Of a stretch of 64,000 nucleotides of DNA, positions 1-8,532 are shown piece by piece; the first letter of the stretch is position 1; every line of letters begins with the position of its first letter. This DNA comes from Leifsonia sp. ku-ls (GTDB taxonomy: Bacteria; Actinomycetota; Actinomycetes; Actinomycetales; Microbacteriaceae): assembly GCA_003367665.1 (NCBI GenBank), contig QKXI01000012.1, forward strand, positions 1 through 64,000, read 5' to 3'. Below the pieces are notes generated by a model that was not told the origin of the DNA, did not search any database, and saw only the letters and a program-made list of their open reading frames with translations. Position numbers and translations under genes: made by a program.

Positions 1-184
1 GGCCGCCGCCCGCCGCGCCGGCCGCGCCCGCGCCGGACCGGCCGCCGCCCGCCGTGCCGGCAGCATCCCCGTCCCCCCACGGCACACCGGCGTACGGGTC
101 GTCGAACTCGGGCATCGGCGGCTCCTCGTCGAGAGGAGGCGCGTCCCTGTCGTCAGGTACCCAGCCATCGGTGTTCCAGCTCAT
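1..184 (-). CDS. Partial protein with acidic, then Gly/Ala-rich N-terminus; 3' part outside window
   Basis: Only the first 61 codons are present. The ATG at 184-182 starts MSWNTDGWVPDDRD, followed by an acidic, proline-rich stretch (DEEPPMPEFDDPYAG) and then a Gly/Ala/Arg low-complexity run that continues off the left edge. The low-complexity part has strong third-position GC, as in neighbouring genes. This looks like a disordered N-terminal extension ahead of a domain that is not visible, so I cannot name the product. It is divergent from the reductase gene starting at 285. Confidence 0.55.
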   Translation of the reverse strand, partial: MSWNTDGWVPDDRDAPPLDEEPPMPEFDDPYAGVPWGDGDAAGTAGGGRSGAGAAGAAGGG

Positions 185-284
185 CCCTCGATCGTAACGG
201 CGGCCTCCGACCGCCGGCCGGGAGCGGCCGGATCTGTGGAGAACTCATTCATCCACAGGCGGTCGCCGCGGTAGCATCGCGGAC

Positions 285-848
285 ATGCGCCGGCTCATCG
301 TGACCGAGTTCATGTCCCTCGACGGCGTCGTGGAGGCGCCCGGCGGCGAGCCCACCCACCCGCACGCCGGCTGGACCATCCCGTTCAGCACGCCCGACCT
401 CCAGGAGTTCAAGCTCGCCGAGGTGCAGGAGGCCGGATCGCTGCTGCTCGGGCGGCGCACGTACGAGCAGTTCGCCGCGGCCTGGCCTCCGCGCGAGGGC
501 GTCTTCGCCGACACCATGAACGGGCTGCCGAAGACCGTCGTCACCTCGCGCCCGCAGGAGCTCGCCTGGAACGCGAGCGCGCTGGAGCAGCCCGTGCGCT
601 CGGGGATCGCCCGGCTCAAGGAGGGCGACGGGGGGCCGATCCTCGTCGCCGGGAGCGCCTCGCTCGTCCGCTCGCTGCTCGTCTGGGGCCTGGTCGACGA
701 GCTGCGGCTGCTCGTCTACCCCGTGCTCATCGGCGGCGGCCTGCGCATCTTCCCGGACGACCGAGAGAAGTGGGTCTTCGAGCTCGTCGACCTGCGCCGG
801 TTCGAGTCGGGGGCCGTGCTGCACACGTACCGTCTGGCCGTCGGCTGA
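285..848 (+). CDS. Dihydrofolate-reductase/RibD C-terminal-fold family protein
   Basis: 187 aa, full length for the small stand-alone RibD_C/DHFR-like family common in Actinobacteria. The N-terminus MRRLIVTEFMSLDGVVEAP is the typical first strand of the family. The core LLLGRRTYEQF, the K-TVVTSR segment near residue 85, the GGPILVAGSASLVRSLL nucleotide-binding region and the LLVYPVLIGGG-RIF strand all match. It is probably a cytoplasmic NADPH-dependent reductase of unknown substrate; true folate reduction is not implied. The stop overlaps the start of the EamA exporter (TGATG at 846-850), so the two are probably translated together. Confidence 0.85.
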   Translation: MRRLIVTEFMSLDGVVEAPGGEPTHPHAGWTIPFSTPDLQEFKLAEVQEAGSLLLGRRTYEQFAAAWPPREGVFADTMNGLPKTVVTSRPQELAWNASALEQPVRSGIARLKEGDGGPILVAGSASLVRSLLVWGLVDELRLLVYPVLIGGGLRIFPDDREKWVFELVDLRRFESGAVLHTYRLAVG

Positions 849-1810
849 TGCCGGCCGCGGCCCTCGGGCTGCTCGGCGCGATCGTCTACGGCTCTGCCGA
901 CTTCCTCGGCGGGGTCGCGGCGCGGCGCATCGGCCCGCTCCGGACGACCGCGGTCGGGGCGGTCGCCGGCCTCGCGCTGCTGCTGCTCGCCCTCCCGCTC
1001 GTGGGCGGCGCCTGGTCGGCCGCGGCGCTCGGTTGGGGCGCGCTGTCCGGCCTGGTCGGAACGGTCGCCGTCGCGCTGCTGTACGCGTGCCTCGCGATCG
1101 GGCCGATGAGCATCCTGTCGCCGCTGACCGCGCTGGTGTCGGCGCTCGTCCCGCTGACCTGGGGCCTGCTCGGCGGCGACCGCTTCGAGCCGGTGGGATA
1201 CGTCGCGATCGGCCTCGCGCTCGTCGCGGTCGTGCTGGTGGGGTTCGTGCCGGAGAAGGACGCCGTGCGTCCGCGTCCGCGCGCACTCGGGATGGCTGTT
1301 GCTGCCGGCGCCATGATCGGCGTCTTCCTGATCCTGCTCGACCAGACGCCGCCCGAGTCGGGCGTGGTCCCGCTGATCGCGAACCGCGTGGCGAACGCCG
1401 CGGTCATGTGGACGGTCGTCGCGCTCGTCGCCGCGCGGGCACGCCGTCGGGCGCCGGCGACGGTGGGCGGCACCGCGGCGGGCGGAGGCGCCGCTACGGG
1501 CGGACGGTCGGTGCGGCCGGACGGACTCGCGGTGCGGCCGGGCGGACTCCCGGATCGGCCGACGATGCGGCTCGATTCGCGCGGCGCCGGCGTCGCGGCG
1601 GCCGGCGGAGCGTTCGACGCGACGGCCAACCTGCTCATCCTGGTCGCCCTGCGGCTCGGCGACCTGGCGACCGTGTCCGTGCTGACCGCTCTCTACCCGG
1701 CCGGCACCATCCTGCTCGCCGCGGTCGTGCTACGCGAGCGGGTCGCGCCCGTGCAGTGGGTCGGGCTCGTGCTGGCCATCGTCGCCGCCGCCCTGCTCGC
1801 CCTCAGCTGA
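848..1810 (+). CDS. EamA/DMT-family transporter
   Basis: 320 aa, about ten hydrophobic segments in two EamA-like halves, starting at the ATG that overlaps the upstream stop. The first half opens ALGLLGAIVYGSADFLGG, and the second repeats the pattern near the C-terminus (LATVSVLTALYPAGTILLAA). The two halves are joined by an unusually long Ala/Gly/Arg linker (about residues 196-245). Part of this linker is a duplicated 7-residue unit, VRPDGLA and VRPGGLP, encoded by a 21-nt direct repeat. It is expected to export a small metabolite across the cytoplasmic membrane; the substrate cannot be read from sequence. Confidence 0.8.
   Translation: MPAAALGLLGAIVYGSADFLGGVAARRIGPLRTTAVGAVAGLALLLLALPLVGGAWSAAALGWGALSGLVGTVAVALLYACLAIGPMSILSPLTALVSALVPLTWGLLGGDRFEPVGYVAIGLALVAVVLVGFVPEKDAVRPRPRALGMAVAAGAMIGVFLILLDQTPPESGVVPLIANRVANAAVMWTVVALVAARARRRAPATVGGTAAGGGAATGGRSVRPDGLAVRPGGLPDRPTMRLDSRGAGVAAAGGAFDATANLLILVALRLGDLATVSVLTALYPAGTILLAAVVLRERVAPVQWVGLVLAIVAAALLALS
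1510..1551 (+). repeat. 21-nt direct duplication inside the EamA gene
   Basis: Two adjacent 21-nt copies, 1510-1530 and 1531-1551, differ at two positions and are in frame. They encode the linker repeat between the two halves of the EamA transporter. A simple in-frame slippage duplication in a cytoplasmic linker is the likely origin. Confidence 0.7.
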
Positions 1811-1864
1811 CCCCCGGCCGGACAGCGGCGTACTGTGGCCCGCTGGACCACACGGAGGCGATGC

Positions 1865-3436
1865 ATGACCACACCCCACGACCCCGCGGAGGGCTTGGAG
1901 AACCGGCGAGAGCACCTGGGCGACGTGAGCCAGGCCGTCCAGGACTTCGCGAGCGAGCAGGAGGGCTACCGCAAGGCCCTCTCGTCGCGGCAGCTGCAGA
2001 TGATCGCGATCGGCGGCGCCATCGGCACGGGCCTGTTCCTGGGCGCCGGCGGCCGCCTGCACGACGGCGGGCCGCTGCTCGTGCTGGTGTACGCCGTGTG
2101 CGGGTTCTTCGCGTTCCTGGTGCTGCGAGCGCTCGGCGAGCTCGTGCTGCACCGGCCGTCCTCCGGCTCGTTCGTGTCGTACGCGCGCGAGTTCTACGGC
2201 GAGAAGATGGCGTACGTCGCCGGCTGGATGTACTTCCTCAACTGGGCCATGACGGCGATCGTCGACTCCACGGCCGTCGCCCTCTACGTGAAGTACTGGA
2301 GCCTGTTCTCCGCGGTCCCGCAATGGCTGCTCGCCCTCATCGCGCTGGTGGTGGTCGTCAGCCTGAACCTCATCTCGGTGCGCGTGTTCGGCTAGATGGA
2401 GTTCTGGTTCGCACTCATCAAGGTCGGGGCGCTCGTGGCGTTCCTCGTCGTCGGGATCGTCGTCCTCGCCGCCGGCTGGCCGACCGACCTCGGCCCGACC
2501 GGCGTTGCCATGCTGGCCGAGCACGGCGGCCTGCTGCCGAACGGCGTCGCGACCATCGCCATGGCGATCGTGCTCGTTCAGGGCGTCGTCTTCGCGTACG
2601 CGGGCATCGAGCTGGTGGGCATCGCCGCCGGCGAGACGGCGAACCCGGAGAAGATCATGCCGCGCGCGATCAACAGCGTCGTGTTCCGCATCGCGGTGTT
2701 CTACTGCGGCTCTGTACTGCTGCTCGCGCTACTGCTCCCGGCGAGCGCCTACAGCGGAAGCGAGAGCCCGTTCGTGACGTTCTTCAGCCACCTCGGCGGC
2801 CCGGAGCTGAGCGCCGTGATCGGGTCGGTCATGAACTTCGTGGTGCTGACTGCGGCGCTCTCCAGCCTCAACGCCGGCATGTACTCGACCGGCCGCATCC
2901 TGCACTCCATGGCGCAGACCGGCGCCAGCCCCCGGTTCACCGCGCGCATGAACGCGCGCGGCGTGCCGTACGGCGGCATCCTGCTGACCGCGGCCATCGG
3001 CATCCTCGGCGTGTTCCTCAACCTGGTGGTGCCGGAGGAGGCGTTCAACATCGTCCTGAACGTCGCGTCGCTCGGCATCATCACCAGCTGGGCGATGATC
3101 GTGCTGTGCCAGATGCAGCTGCGGCGCTGGTCGCTGCAGGGGAAGCTGGAGCGGCCGACCTTCCGGCTCTTCGGCGCGCCGTTCACCGCCTGGCTGACGC
3201 TGGTCTTCCTGGCGGGTGTGCTCGTGCTGATGGCCTTCGACTACCCGACCGGGACGTGGACGGTGGCCTCGCTCGTCGTGATCGTCCCGCTGCTGATCGT
3301 CGGCTGGTACGCGCAGCGGAGCCGCATCCTCGCGATCGCCGCCGAACGCCAGGGCTACACCGGTGCGCACCCCGTCGTCCCCGCGCGGCCGCCGCGCCGC
3401 CCGCGGCCCTCCCGACCGCCGTCGGGTGGCGAGTAG
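1865..3436 (+). pseudogene. Amino-acid permease (APC family, CycA/AnsP/GabP-like) interrupted by in-frame TAG
   Basis: The ATG at 1865 follows a GGAGG at about 1854. The first part (176 codons) holds the APC signature [20 protein letters not shown] and the first five or so membrane segments, ending at SVRVFG. A TAG at 2393-2395 then interrupts, and the same frame continues directly with MEFWFALIKVGALV through all remaining segments to 3436. In CycA/GabP-like permeases the junction reads FGE-EFWFA-KV, so the TAG sits where a Glu (GAG) is expected. One G-to-T change would restore a 523-aa protein of normal length. Both halves are otherwise intact, so this is a very recent inactivation, a sequencing error, or readthrough. 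Substrate class: neutral amino acids (D-Ala/D-Ser/Gly or GABA-type), not resolved. Confidence 0.85.
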
Positions 3437-3441
3437 CGCGC

Positions 3442-3498
3442 CGAGTGGTGAGTAAACGCGCCAATTTCGGCCGAGTGGCAACAAGATGTCACCACTCG
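3442..3498. repeat. Inverted-repeat element between convergent genes
   Basis: CGAGTGGTGA (3442-3451) and its exact reverse complement TCACCACTCG (3489-3498) flank 37 nt, which contain a third partial copy, CGAGTGGCA (3472-3480). The element fills the gap between the broken permease and the convergent marR gene. It could act as a bidirectional terminator, although there is no T-tract. Confidence 0.6.
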
Positions 3499-3503
3499 AC
3501 GGA

Positions 3504-3962
3504 TCAGGGCGTCACCTGGGCCGCCTGCTCCAGGGCGGGGAGGGCGCGGCGGATGGCGTCCAGCTGCTCGGGCGTGAGCTCCGCGAGGATGTCGGCGGCC
3601 GCCCTGGCGCGGTCGGAGCGGGCCTCGAGCAGCAGCGCGGTGCCGGCGTCCGTGCCGGAGACGAAGAGGGAGCGCCGGTCCTCGGGGTCGGGCGTGCGCT
3701 CGACCAGGCCGCGCGCCTCGAGCTCCGCGACGACGCGCGTGATCGTCGGGGCCGCGGTCACCTCGATGGCCGCGAGCTCGCTCGGCCGCAGCGGGCCGCG
3801 ACGGACGATGGTGGACAGGGCCGACAGTTGACCGTGGCTCAGCCCGCCGGTGGACGACCGGATGCGGCGGTTCAGCCGCCCGACGACCAGGGCCAGACGG
3901 CCGGGGACGTCGTTGTCCTGGCCGGCCGTCGGCCGCTCGTCAGCTTCATGCGCGGTGGGCAC
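3504..3962 (-). CDS. MarR-family transcriptional regulator
   Basis: 152 aa from a GTG at 3962-3960, which lies inside the 3' end of the exporter gene (17-nt overlap). I chose it because no later ATG precedes the conserved domain. The winged helix reads LSHGQLSALSTIVRRGPLRPSELAA, then the recognition region TAAPTITRVVAELEARGLVER and the wing DPEDRRSLFV. This is the standard MarR layout. Co-transcription downstream of the DHA2 exporter suggests that it represses its own operon and is released by an exporter substrate. Confidence 0.85.
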   Translation of the reverse strand: MPTAHEADERPTAGQDNDVPGRLALVVGRLNRRIRSSTGGLSHGQLSALSTIVRRGPLRPSELAAIEVTAAPTITRVVAELEARGLVERTPDPEDRRSLFVSGTDAGTALLLEARSDRARAAADILAELTPEQLDAIRRALPALEQAAQVTP

Positions 3963-5688
3963 CGACTTCCTCGCCTTCCTCGGTGACCGCCGGCTCGGGC
4001 GCCGCGGTCTCCCCATGAACATACTTCGCTCCGCCGAGGAAGGAGGCGACGGCGCCGATGACGCTCATCACGGCGGCGGCGATGAAGACGACCACCAGCC
4101 CGTCGTGGAACGGACCCGAGATGAGCTGCGGGAAGAACTCCTTGCCGGTCAGCGTGGCGCCGTCGACGTGCGGAGCGGTGAGGATGCCGGTCGGCCCGAG
4201 CAGGCTCTGGATGGGGTTGTAGCCGAGGAACGCCGCGAACAGCGACCCGACCGGCGGGGTGTTGCCGACCTGCGCGGCCACATTCGCGGGCACGCCGTGC
4301 GAGGTGAGCCCGTTGGTGAGCGCCGACGGCAGCGCCACCGACAGGCCCGCGATCATGAGCGAGAAGAAGATGCCGATCGAGAGCGAGCTTCCGGCGTTGA
4401 GGGCGACGCCCGCCATCCCGGAGGCCGCTCCGCGCTCGTTCGCCGGCACGCTGTTCATGATCGCCGTGCGGTTGGGCGAGGAGAACAGACCGGACCCGAT
4501 GCCGTTGAGGCCGGTCAGCAGAGCGAACTGCCAGTACTCGAAGTTCACCGGGATGAGCAGCAGCCCGACGAAGGTGGCCGCGACCAGCAGCAGGCCGACC
4601 GTCGCGAACGCCCGGGAGCCGAACCGGTCGGACAGCGCGCCGGAGATCGGTCCGGCGACCAGGAAGCCGATGGTGATGGGGAGCATGTAGATGCCGGCCC
4701 AGAGCGGCGTCGACTCGTAGCTGTAGCCGTGCAGCGGCAGCCAGATGCCCTGCAGCCAGATGATGAGCATGAACTGCAGACCGCCTCGGCCGATCGCCGC
4801 GAGGAAGCCGGCGAAGATGCCGGAGGAGAACGCCCGGATGCGGAACAGCCGCATGTCGAACATGGGCGACGGCACCCTCAGCTCGACGAACACGAACGCG
4901 ACCAGCAGCACGAGGCCGCCGACGATCGAGCCGAGCACCCACGGGTTGCCCCAGCCCTGGCTGGAGTCGCCGTAGGGCTGGATGCCGTAGGTGATGCCAG
5001 TCAGCAGCGCGATGAGTCCGATGCCGAAGGTGGCGTTGCCGAGCCAGTCGATCCGGCCCGGGTTCTTCTGGCCGACCTCGTGCAGCGACTTGATCGACCA
5101 GATGGTGCCGATCACGCCGAACGGCACCGACACGAAGAACACCGCGCGCCAGTCCACCTCGGCGAGCACGCCGCCGAGGATGAGGCCGATGAAGCTGCCC
5201 GCGATCGCCGCGACCTGGTTGAGGCCGAGCGCGAAGCCGCGCTTGTTGGCCGGGAACGCGTCGGTGAGGATCGCGGTCGAGTTGGCGAACAGCATCGCGC
5301 CGCCGACGCCCTGCACGAACCGCCAGACGATCAGCCACATCGCGCCGGGACCGCCGGTGAACGGGTCGAGGCAGAGCGCGATCGCGGCCAGCGTGAAGAT
5401 GACGAACCCGAGGTTGTAGATGCGCACACGTCCGAACTGGTCGCCCATCCGTCCGAACATGACGACGAGCACGGCGGTGACGAGCATGTAGCCCATCAGC
5501 ATCCAGAGCAGGTAGGAGACGTTGCCCGGCTCGAGCGGGTTCAGCTTGACGCCGGTGAAGATGGCGGGCAGCGAGATGATGACGATCGACGAGTTGATCG
5601 TCGCCATGAGCATGCCGAGGGTGGTGTTCGAGAGCGCCACCCAGCGGTAGTGCGGGTGGTCCTTGGTGAAGATGCCGGTGCGGGCCAA
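3946..5688 (-). CDS. MFS multidrug exporter, DHA2 (EmrB/QacA-like) family, 14 TM
   Basis: 580 aa, which fits the 14-helix DHA2 group. Visible motifs are WVALSNTTLGMLMATINSSIV in helix 1, the loop 2-3 motif GRMGDQFGRVRIYNLG, and the motif C-like AIAGSFIGLILGGVLAEVDWRAVFFVSVP. It is predicted to be a proton-driven exporter of hydrophobic drugs in the cytoplasmic membrane. The ATG at 5688 faces an AT-rich 5' region with a candidate operator. Its 3' end overlaps the marR start, implying translational coupling. Confidence 0.88.
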   Translation of the reverse strand: MARTGIFTKDHPHYRWVALSNTTLGMLMATINSSIVIISLPAIFTGVKLNPLEPGNVSYLLWMLMGYMLVTAVLVVMFGRMGDQFGRVRIYNLGFVIFTLAAIALCLDPFTGGPGAMWLIVWRFVQGVGGAMLFANSTAILTDAFPANKRGFALGLNQVAAIAGSFIGLILGGVLAEVDWRAVFFVSVPFGVIGTIWSIKSLHEVGQKNPGRIDWLGNATFGIGLIALLTGITYGIQPYGDSSQGWGNPWVLGSIVGGLVLLVAFVFVELRVPSPMFDMRLFRIRAFSSGIFAGFLAAIGRGGLQFMLIIWLQGIWLPLHGYSYESTPLWAGIYMLPITIGFLVAGPISGALSDRFGSRAFATVGLLLVAATFVGLLLIPVNFEYWQFALLTGLNGIGSGLFSSPNRTAIMNSVPANERGAASGMAGVALNAGSSLSIGIFFSLMIAGLSVALPSALTNGLTSHGVPANVAAQVGNTPPVGSLFAAFLGYNPIQSLLGPTGILTAPHVDGATLTGKEFFPQLISGPFHDGLVVVFIAAAVMSVIGAVASFLGGAKYVHGETAAPEPAVTEEGEEVGAHRA

Positions 5689-5725
5689 ACGGGTTCCTTG
5701 TCAGATGCGCGGGGACGTGACGATC

Positions 5726-5746
5726 AGTTGTTTATATGCGTCAACT
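5726..5746. promoter_or_regulatory. Candidate MarR operator/promoter of the exporter-marR operon
   Basis: AGTTG (5726-5730) and CAACT (5742-5746) form an inverted repeat across an 11-nt AT-rich spacer, 38 nt upstream of the exporter start. On the minus strand the same segment contains TTGACG and TATAAA-like hexamers. Spacing between those hexamers is not canonical, so the exact promoter is uncertain. Confidence 0.45.
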
Positions 5747-5882
5747 ATATATCCGCGGCGAGCCTTCGAGAACCCGCAGGGTCGGTTCATTCCCCTGTCG
5801 CCCACCGTTCATCCGGATGTGACCGACCGCTCCGAGGCTTCCGCTGAACCCCGCCCGTCCGGCCGCACACAGGAGGCTCACC

Positions 5883-7070
5883 ATGCGCTCGCGCACCCGC
5901 ACATCCGCCCTCATCGGGGCCGTCGCCGTGGTGGCGACCGTCCTCGGCGCCGGGGCGGCGATCGCCGCTCCCGCCCTCGACAACGGCTGGCCGTACGCCG
6001 CGAGCGCCAAGGGCGACGCCGCCAAGACGTACACCCTCGCCGCGGTCGGCGACATCGCGTGCGAGCCGGACGACGACGACAACGCGGCCAACCCCGCCGC
6101 CCTCAAGTGCGGCAGCCCCAGCCTCGGCGGCTACGACGCGGAGTTCGCGACCGCGAAGCAGGCGACCGCGATGAAGCCGGACGCGGTGGCGCTCCTCGGC
6201 GACGAGCAGTACCAGGTCGGCAAGCTGAGCGACTTCGAGCAGTCGTTCGAGCAGGCCTGGGGCGGCCTGAAGTTCCTGGAGCGGCCGGCCCCGGGCAACC
6301 ACGAGTACTACGCGTACGCGAAGAAGGGCGACAACGAGGCCGGCCAGAACGGCAGCGGTTACTTCGCCTACTTCAACGGCCACGACAAGTCAGGCACCCC
6401 GAACGCCGCGGGCCAGGCCGGCGACGACACCGACGCGAACCAGGGCTGGTACTCCTACGACCTCGGCCGCTGGCACATCATCTCGCTGAACGTGGAGTGC
6501 AACTCGCCCGCGTTCCACAACGACTGCTCGACCACCGACGGCGGCCTGCTCGCGCAGGAGACCCGCTGGCTGGCCGAGGACCTCAAGGACAACCAGCAGC
6601 AGTGCACCATCGCGTACTGGCACCAGCCGACCTTCAGCGCGACCACCGCGTCCACCTCGACCGTCCCCGCCCAGGCGCCCGACGCCGGCGGCCAGGAGGG
6701 CCAGGTCGCCGACGCCTGGTGGAAGCTGCTCTACGCCGGCCACGCCACCCTCGTCCTGAACGGGCACGAGCACGCCTACGCCCGGATGAAGCCGATGGAC
6801 CCGACGGGCGCGTACGACCCGAAGCACGGCATCCCGGAGTTCATCGTCGGCACCGGCGGCGAGGCGCTCGACACGCTCGCGAAGAACGGCGACGGCAGCT
6901 TCGCCAACCCGAACGTGGTGACCGGATACGACCAGGGCTTCGGCACGCTGAAGCTGACGCTCGGCCAGCACGGGTACTCGTACTCGTACACGCCGGCGCT
7001 GCAGGGGCCCGGCCTCGGGGCTTCCGCGCTGAACTACTCCGACTCGGGCTCGGGAGAGTGCGCGCACTGA
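5883..7070 (+). CDS. Secreted metallophosphoesterase (purple-acid-phosphatase-like)
   Basis: 395 aa. The ATG follows AGGAGG at 5870-5875. Residues 1-29 form a signal peptide ending AIA-AP, so the protein is exported. The binuclear-metal phosphoesterase motifs appear in order: AVGDIA (Asp57), LGDEQY (106-110), GNHEYY (138-143), YWHQP and NGHEHAYAR. In place of the usual GDxxY there is GDEQY, a variant commonly seen in this actinobacterial family. It should hydrolyse phosphomonoesters or diesters outside the membrane. With the nuclease and alkaline phosphatase further on, it suggests phosphate scavenging. No anchor is seen at the C-terminus. Confidence 0.88.
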   Translation: MRSRTRTSALIGAVAVVATVLGAGAAIAAPALDNGWPYAASAKGDAAKTYTLAAVGDIACEPDDDDNAANPAALKCGSPSLGGYDAEFATAKQATAMKPDAVALLGDEQYQVGKLSDFEQSFEQAWGGLKFLERPAPGNHEYYAYAKKGDNEAGQNGSGYFAYFNGHDKSGTPNAAGQAGDDTDANQGWYSYDLGRWHIISLNVECNSPAFHNDCSTTDGGLLAQETRWLAEDLKDNQQQCTIAYWHQPTFSATTASTSTVPAQAPDAGGQEGQVADAWWKLLYAGHATLVLNGHEHAYARMKPMDPTGAYDPKHGIPEFIVGTGGEALDTLAKNGDGSFANPNVVTGYDQGFGTLKLTLGQHGYSYSYTPALQGPGLGASALNYSDSGSGECAH

Positions 7071-7159
7071 GGCCGACCGTGTGAGAAGTCGCAGAGAATA
7101 CCTCTTGGTCTTCTTCTCGCCCACCCCACATGATTGACCGGTGACAACGAATTCCGCCC

Positions 7160-7193
7160 CCGCCGGCCGGCGCCCATGAGCGCCGGCCGGCGG
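7160..7193 (+). promoter_or_regulatory. Perfect 14-bp hairpin holding the start codon of the LysM-like lipoprotein gene in its 6-nt loop
   Basis: CCGCCGGCCGGCGC (7160-7173) pairs exactly with GCGCCGGCCGGCGG (7180-7193). The loop CCATGA contains the ATG at 7176-7178. No Shine-Dalgarno sequence is free upstream. The arms themselves can also self-pair because each contains CCGGCCGG. In mRNA this should sequester the start site. Part of the 3' arm is signal-peptide coding sequence. Confidence 0.7.
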
Positions 7194-8078
7194 CTGGCGC
7201 GGGCCGCAGCGGGCGCCCTCGTCCTCGTCGCGCTCGCCGGTTGCGCTCCGACCGCCGCGAAGGCGCTCGGCCACGCGCACACACCGACCGCGCCGACCGC
7301 GCGCCCGACGCCGACCACGACCGCCGCCCCGACGCCGGTCACGAGCGCGCCGAGCGCCCCGTCGCCCACCGCGTCGGCTCCTATCGCGGCGCAGGGAGCC
7401 CCTCCGGCGCCGGCGCCCTTCATCACCCCGGTGCCGGCCGGCACCGTCGTCGCACAGGGCGACGTGGCCTCTCCGAAGGGCAGCATCCACTTCCACTACC
7501 GGATGGTGTCGAACGGCGACGACACCTACTCCGCCCAGTACTCGAACTTCACCGACACGGCGCCCATCCCCATCTCGGTGACCCTTCTCGACATCCCGCC
7601 GCGGGTCGGCGACGGCCTCACCTATCACGGGGTCGGCGACCACGCCCTCGGCGGACCGACGACGACCGCGGCGGCGCCGTCGTCCGCCAACATCGGGACG
7701 GCGCCCTCCTACCTGGTGGCGCTCGTCACCTACTCCTCCGTCGCGAGCGCCGACGGCGTCCCGGTCGAGCTCGGGCCGGGCAAGGTGCTCGCCGTCGACA
7801 CCGTCCACTGGTCCGTGCCCGCCCGGCAGACGAACGTGCATCCGGTCGACGGAGGCGCACGCCCACTGGCCGGCGGAGTCGTCACCGCGACCACCGCGTC
7901 CGGGGCGCCGAAGAGCTACCGGGTCGGCCACGGCGACCTGCCCGCGGAGGTCGCCGACCGGTTCGGCATCACGCTGCAGGACCTGACGTGGCTGAACCCG
8001 GGCAGCGGCGCGTTCGACCCGGACGGCAACCTGTACGAGAACGCCGTGCTCAACCTCGATCCGGAGGCGCTCGACTGA
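7176..8078 (+). CDS. Putative lipoprotein with C-terminal LysM-like domain
   Basis: 300 aa from ATG 7176. The signal peptide [23 protein letters not shown] ends in a perfect lipobox (LAGC, Cys23), so it should be membrane-anchored by lipid. A Thr/Pro/Ala-rich linker (about 30-85) follows, then a beta-rich domain of unknown function. The C-terminal 50 residues read [19 protein letters not shown] and [10 protein letters not shown], ending VLNL, which is a LysM pattern for peptidoglycan binding. An in-frame TTG at 7134 would give a longer but poorer signal peptide. The start codon lies in a hairpin loop (see site). Confidence 0.75.
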   Translation: MSAGRRLARAAAGALVLVALAGCAPTAAKALGHAHTPTAPTARPTPTTTAAPTPVTSAPSAPSPTASAPIAAQGAPPAPAPFITPVPAGTVVAQGDVASPKGSIHFHYRMVSNGDDTYSAQYSNFTDTAPIPISVTLLDIPPRVGDGLTYHGVGDHALGGPTTTAAAPSSANIGTAPSYLVALVTYSSVASADGVPVELGPGKVLAVDTVHWSVPARQTNVHPVDGGARPLAGGVVTATTASGAPKSYRVGHGDLPAEVADRFGITLQDLTWLNPGSGAFDPDGNLYENAVLNLDPEALD

Positions 8079-8103
8079 GCGCCGACGCGCCGGGAGTGCT
8101 TGG

Positions 8104-8523
8104 ATGGACCACGTGCTCCGCACCATGTTCTCCGCCAAGATCCACCGCGCAACGGTCACCCACGCCGACCTGCACTACGTCGGCTCGCTCACCGTCGACG
8201 AGGAGCTGATGGAGGCCGCCGGCCTGCTGCCCGGCGAGCAGGTCTCCGTCGTGGACGTCAGCAACGGCGCCCGACTGGAGACCTACCTCATCCCCGGCGA
8301 GCGCGGCAGCGGGGTCATCGGCGTCAACGGGGCGGCGGCGCACCTCGTGGGGGTCGGCGACACCGTGATCGTGATCGCGTACGTGCAGCTGGAGGACTCC
8401 GAGGCGCGCACGTTCACCCCGCGGGTCGTGCACGTGGATGCCGCGAACCGCATCGTCTCGGTGGGCGCCGACGCCGCCGAGGCCGTCGCGCCGGGCGTGC
8501 AGCGGCCGCCGCTCGCGCGCTGA
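8104..8523 (+). CDS. panD: Aspartate 1-decarboxylase
   Basis: 139 aa. It makes beta-alanine from L-aspartate for pantothenate and CoA in the cytoplasm, using a pyruvoyl group formed by self-cleavage at a Gly-Ser bond. That site is [13 protein letters not shown], with the cleavable Gly27-Ser28 in this numbering. The characteristic segments [28 protein letters not shown] and [17 protein letters not shown] are all present. A GTG at 8113 would place the cleaved serine at the family-typical position 25 and is an equally good start. Upstream SD-like sequence is present for both. Convergent with the nuclease gene (9-nt gap). Confidence 0.95.
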   Translation: MDHVLRTMFSAKIHRATVTHADLHYVGSLTVDEELMEAAGLLPGEQVSVVDVSNGARLETYLIPGERGSGVIGVNGAAAHLVGVGDTVIVIAYVQLEDSEARTFTPRVVHVDAANRIVSVGADAAEAVAPGVQRPPLAR

Positions 8524-8532
8524 CCGGCGCCG

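Noticed and set aside
1-60. Dense GC triplets at the left edge looking like a repeat region
   Set aside because: They encode the Gly/Ala-rich part of the minus-strand protein with normal codon pattern.
797-815. GGTTCGAGTCGGGG resembling a tRNA T-arm
   Set aside because: It is inside the reductase coding sequence, and no acceptor or anticodon arms can be folded around it.
3031-3831. Very long Arg-rich open frames overlapping the permease and others
   Set aside because: These are shadow frames of high-GC DNA. The Arg/Ala/Pro composition and lack of domains contrast with the real frames.
7081-7130. GAGAAG/CTTCTC hairpin as terminator of the metallophosphatase gene
   Set aside because: The stem is short with a long loop and no T-tract, so too weak to call.
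7134-7175. Upstream TTG start for the LysM-like lipoprotein
   Set aside because: The added 14 residues would spoil the signal peptide, and the ATG at 7176 gives a standard lipoprotein signal.
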